Shown here in pieces: positions 61,335 through 64,000 of a DNA stretch of 64,000 nt (the stretch's first letter is position 1; every line of letters starts with the position of its first letter). Under the pieces are notes generated by a model. That model did no database searches. It saw only the letters and a program-made list of their open reading frames with translations, and was not told the DNA's origin. This DNA is from Mytilus trossulus (taxonomy: Eukaryota; Mollusca; Bivalvia; Mytilida; Mytilidae), in contig NC_086381.1 in the NCBI RefSeq assembly GCF_036588685.1, positions 64,363,436-64,427,435 on the forward strand, written 5' to 3'. The translations under genes and the position numbers were made by a program.

Positions 61335-61795
61335 ACATACAAATTTGACCTTGAGGTATTTTTCAAAGATACATGAATTGATGATGATTGGTGAAGATCC
61401 TAGGTGTCTACGACTTATGGTTTCTGAGTTTTGGTGGCCAACCGACACCGGTTAATTTTTATAGGGGCATAACCCTACCAATGAGTCGTTGAATCTTTTC
61501 GATCCAAATGTAACGAAGAACCGGGGTCTGGTCCTGAACAAATTTCACCCTTTATTTTTTTTCTACCTATTACGGTTACGGTGTTGGAACGATAACAAGG
61601 TTTTTGGGTTTCGGAGGGATTACTCCGAACCGACAAAATATTTCGACTAACAGGGTGAGTTCCAGATAGGTATTCATGACACCGATACAAAGTGTGAACA
61701 TGAAAGCGACACGTCTTACGGTTTAGGCTGCTAACTTCGTCAAAGTTTGGCGGAAGAATAATAATAATAATAATAATAAACAGAAGAAATACAGT

Positions 61796-61828
61796 AAGGT
61801 CTTTCCCTTTAGTAAAAGGAAAGACCTT
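61796..61828. repeat. Hairpin, copy 3
   Basis: Third copy, at the right edge of the array, before a long AT/TAA-rich stretch (61829-61975). Confidence 0.75.
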
Positions 61829-61899
61829 AATAATAATATTAGTAATAATATAATAATATTATTAATAATATAATAATTATAAAAATAAAAATAGTAATG

Positions 61900-61957
<58 letters not shown>

Positions 61958-61975
61958 TAATAAAAGAAATATTAA
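61829..61975. repeat. TAA/AAT-rich low-complexity tract
   Basis: Nearly continuous TAA/ATA repeats. The isoleucine-rich minus-strand frame here is an artefact of the repeat. Confidence 0.85.
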
Positions 61976-62009
61976 ATACAAATATGAAAATTTTGTTTTT
62001 GTTGTTATA

Positions 62010-62290
62010 TAGATAGAGGAATAGTGGTGTGAGTGCCAATGAGACAACTCTCAATCCAAATAACAATTTAAAAAAGTAAACCATTATAGGTCAATGTACG
62101 GCCAGAGCACAAAGCCTTGGCTCACACCGAACAACAAGCTATTAAGGGCCCCAAATTACTAGGGTAAAACCATTCAAACGGGAAAACCAACGGTCTCATC
62201 TGTATAAAAAACAAGAAACACGTATAAATTACATAAACAAACGACAACTACTGTACATCAGATTCCTGACTTAGAAAAGGTGCAAACATT
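62010..62290. repeat. Dispersed mussel repeat ('gagtgccaatgagacaactctc' type)
   Basis: Contains 'ccaatgagacaactctcaatcc', 'aggtcaatgtacggcc', 'agctattaagggcccc', 'aaacgacaactactgtacatcag' and 'ttcctgacttag'. This order is typical of one abundant mussel repeat. Its reverse-complement tail ('gtctcattggcaatcatacc') appears within the GIMAP introns near 28718 and 39110. Confidence 0.6.
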
Positions 62291-62448
62291 TCATATTTAC
62301 ATTTTTGGCAGAACACAGCTTTTATAAGTTATTTTTAACACGAAAATATAACTGTCTTGGTGTACTCACCTATACCTACGTTATTACATTTCTGTAATTA
62401 CAGAGTTTGACGTTTGCTAAAATTCTTATAAACGTCGTTTAAACCTAC

Positions 62449-62546
62449 CCAAATAGCAGACACCACGGATCCTCCATCTAGTCCGAGCATAATGGTTTTC
62501 TTATCAAACGTAAATGTAGGTATAGTGGCATTTGTAATAACAACTT
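62449..62546 (-). CDS. MS4A/CD20-like protein, exon 2
   Basis: A 98-nt exon, acceptor 'ttttatatag', donor GTAGGT. It starts with two bases that complete the Glu codon from exon 1 and then encodes VVITNATIPTFTF... through GSVVSAIW, covering the glycosylation-type loop and the start of helix 2. The other two frames contain stops, which supports the call. Confidence 0.82.
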
Positions 62547-63082
62547 CTATATAAAAAAAATGTAATGTATCAATTTGTATGATAACAAATAATTATCGGT
62601 GAGATATAACTTATCTTCATGTGTGTATATTTACATTTATTGCAACGATTTACACCAATTACATATATTAAACATCATTTCTAATGTTCCAAGTCCCTGT
62701 ATATTGCATGATGATAGATTTTGAATACTGTAAATTCCGAAATTATTGAGTGCAATTATTATTGCGATTTGTCATTTTAGACTAAAAAGCAATTCGAATT
62801 TTTGCAATTTTGTTAACAAAATCCTGTTTTATTCATATAAAAAAAATTAGAATGCGAGTTAGAATTATTGCAGATATAACCCTGTCGCATTTAACTGTAA
62901 AAATCGTATAATTCTGAATGTATTGTACCATTAAAGAAAAACAAACCGATGCGTATTGGCGAAAAAAAAAATCTCCATTCAATTTTCATTTATACATTCG
63001 TACATTTGTTTAAATATTAAACAGCGACCAACTAATGTAATAAACAACAATTATTATGATATTCAAGTGAAAAAAGATATAC

Positions 63083-63236
63083 CTTTCTTCCCTAAATTGT
63101 CACAAAATTTCTTGTCGATTCCTATTGAAACGAATGCCATGATTAAACAGCCTAAGCCAAGAAGTATCTGTATTGCACCATATCTTTTGAGAGTAGCACC
63201 CAATCGTTCCTTTGCAGTGACAACTTTCGATTCCAT
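63083..63236 (-). CDS. MS4A/CD20-like protein, exon 1
   Basis: Encodes the start MESKVVTAKERLGATLKRYG, then helix 1 (GAIQILLGLGCLIMAFVSIGI) and the start of the first loop. The donor is GTATAT after one base of a Glu codon. An in-frame ATG 15 bases upstream (63251) is an alternative start; the MESK start is preferred only because family N-termini vary and it is closer. MS4A proteins are four-helix plasma-membrane proteins that form oligomers and associate with signalling receptors or ion flux. The function of this one is unknown. Confidence 0.82.
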
Positions 63237-63332
63237 GGTATAGAACTTCATAACTAGGCTTTTTCAATCCTATTAAAATGAATCAAATTCTCTTCATCTT
63301 TATACTTTTTTGCTTTACAAATGTTTTGATAT

Positions 63333-63504
63333 GAGCGTCACTGATGAGTCTTGTGTAGACAAAACGCGCGTCTGGCGTACTAAATTATAATCCTGGTACC
63401 TTTGATAACTATCTATATCTAAATAAAGTGATAGATTACAGGATTGAAATTTGTATTTGCGCCAGACGTGCGTTTCGTCTACAAAAGACTAACTTATGAC
63501 GCTC
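63333..63504. mobile_element. Fold-back (palindromic) element upstream of the MS4A-like gene
   Basis: The left arm GAGCGTCACTGATGAGTC..., ending 'acgcgcgtctggcg', is matched by the inverted right arm 'cgccagacgtgcg..' to 'TGACGCTC'. It lies about 100 bp upstream of the start codon, in the likely promoter or 5' UTR region. Confidence 0.65.
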
Positions 63505-63800
63505 GAATAAAAAAAAACAGTTAAAAAGGCCAAATTAAGATCGAAGTTGATGAGCATTGAGGACCCACTATTCCTAAAAGTTTTACAGATAATATGATAT
63601 ATTCCTGAGGTAAAGAAAGCCTTAGTATTTCAAAAATTCTAAATTTCGTAAACAGTTAATTTGTATTTATGACCATACCAATGATAATTCATGTCAGCAC
63701 AGAATTGACTACTGAGCTGGTGATACCCTCGGGGAATAAAAACTCCACTACCAGGAGCATCGACCTAGTGGTTGTAAAGAAACTCATCGTAGATACCAGG
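63505..63800. repeat. Dispersed mussel repeat continuing from the fold-back element
   Basis: Contains 'gaagttgatgagcattgaggaccca', 'aattgactactgagctggtgataccctcgggga' and 'ccaggagcatcgacctagtggt', a recognised dispersed-repeat order. The small open frame here (63669-63851) is not a gene. Confidence 0.55.
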
Positions 63801-64000
63801 ACAAAAATGTTATATTTATGCCGATTGCCCGTTTTAACCAGAAAGGACTGAAAAAAATAATATTATTGATTGAAATTTTCAGATTTAAGAATATATTATA
63901 GTATGGGTTACGGCAATAGCAAAATACCGGTATGGTAGGGCATACAAATCCTGAACATAAAAAAAGTAAAATTTCAAGAAATGATTTAATATTTAAATAC

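Larger units (their letters stand above)
58075..61755. repeat. Four tandem ~0.9 kb units in intron 2 of the MS4A-like gene
   Basis: Units start at 58075, 58972, 59874 and 60892 with 'aaactgtcaattgttc'. Each begins with a hairpin, CAATTGTTC-tt-GAACAATTG, and 'gaggtctttcctttt', and ends 'cgtcaaagtttggcgga' plus (TAA)n. Spacing is 897, 902 and 1018 bp; the last gap includes two extra hairpins. Minus-strand frames of about 60-120 residues recur in each unit but track the repeat and carry no recognised domain, so I do not call them genes. It may be a mobile element amplified in tandem. Confidence 0.8.
56419..63236 (-). other. Spliced gene model: MS4A/CD20-like four-helix membrane protein (5 exons)
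   Basis: Exons on the minus strand: 63236-63083, 62546-62449, 57779-57714, 57196-57110, 56544-56419. The first junction is phase 1 and completes a Glu codon; the next three are phase 0. The joined frame is 176 residues plus stop. There are four hydrophobic segments: about 20-40 (GAIQILLGLGCLIMAF), about 68-96, about 108-132 and about 143-166 (LLEFLVSVAASLYCC). The 'GAIQI.LGL' in helix 1 and 'LLEF..S.A' in helix 4 are hallmarks of the CD20-like family. A possible N-glycosylation site (NAT) is in the loop after helix 1. Intron 2 is 4.67 kb and filled by a tandem repeat array. Confidence 0.8.

Noticed and set aside
58671-61690. Recurring minus-strand frames of 60-120 residues in the 0.9 kb units
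   Set aside because: Present in all four tandem units with shifting ends, no recognised domain and no start or splice context. More likely a property of the repeat. They could be revisited if the repeat is shown to be transcribed.
1-64000. tRNA, rRNA or other structured RNA genes
   Set aside because: No cloverleaf with the conserved T-arm or A/B boxes and no rRNA-like segment was noticed by eye; a covariance-model search was not possible.

Overview
This 64 kb window is AT-rich, intron-rich animal DNA. Its dispersed repeats match families I know from marine mussels (Mytilus and relatives): 'TATACGACCGC...' and 'AGCTCACCTGG...' elements with CGTC microsatellites, TTAA-flanked MITEs, and 'gtctcattggcaatcatacc' repeats. 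The organism is inferred from these repeats and not from a marker gene. No rRNA, tRNA, CRISPR array or bacterial gene was seen.

Layout. 1-24.5 kb holds almost only repeats. Six copies (A-F) of one Helitron-like, non-autonomous family and two full copies (G1, G2) of a second family lie here; some are nested in one another, and small MITEs and older tandem repeats lie between them. 25.5-48.1 kb holds a spliced plus-strand gene for an AIG1/GIMAP-type GTPase. Its last exon (47294-48124) is the GTPase domain. Upstream I find a 33-nt start exon (MGSSQS..., an N-myristoylation-type start), nine 39-nt micro-exons each encoding 13 residues, and a 234-nt linker exon. All internal exons are in phase 0 with GTGAGT-type donors. 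The micro-exons fall into four sequence classes in the order A-B-C, A-A-A-B-C, D, and sit in about 1.6 kb tandem genomic units, some nearly identical. 48.1-56.3 kb is intergenic and rich in dispersed repeats. 56.4-63.2 kb holds a second gene on the minus strand. Its five exons join in frame into a 176-residue four-helix membrane protein of the MS4A/CD20-like family. Its second intron contains four tandem ~0.9 kb units, each with a conserved cluster of nuclear-receptor-type half-sites. The window ends in fold-back and other dispersed mussel repeats.

The most interesting object is the micro-exon array of the GIMAP-like gene. The number of 13-residue modules between a lipid-anchor-type N-terminus and the GTPase could change by exon skipping or by tandem DNA duplication without breaking the reading frame. 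All exon calls come from splice motifs, frame and paralogy. No transcript evidence was available.
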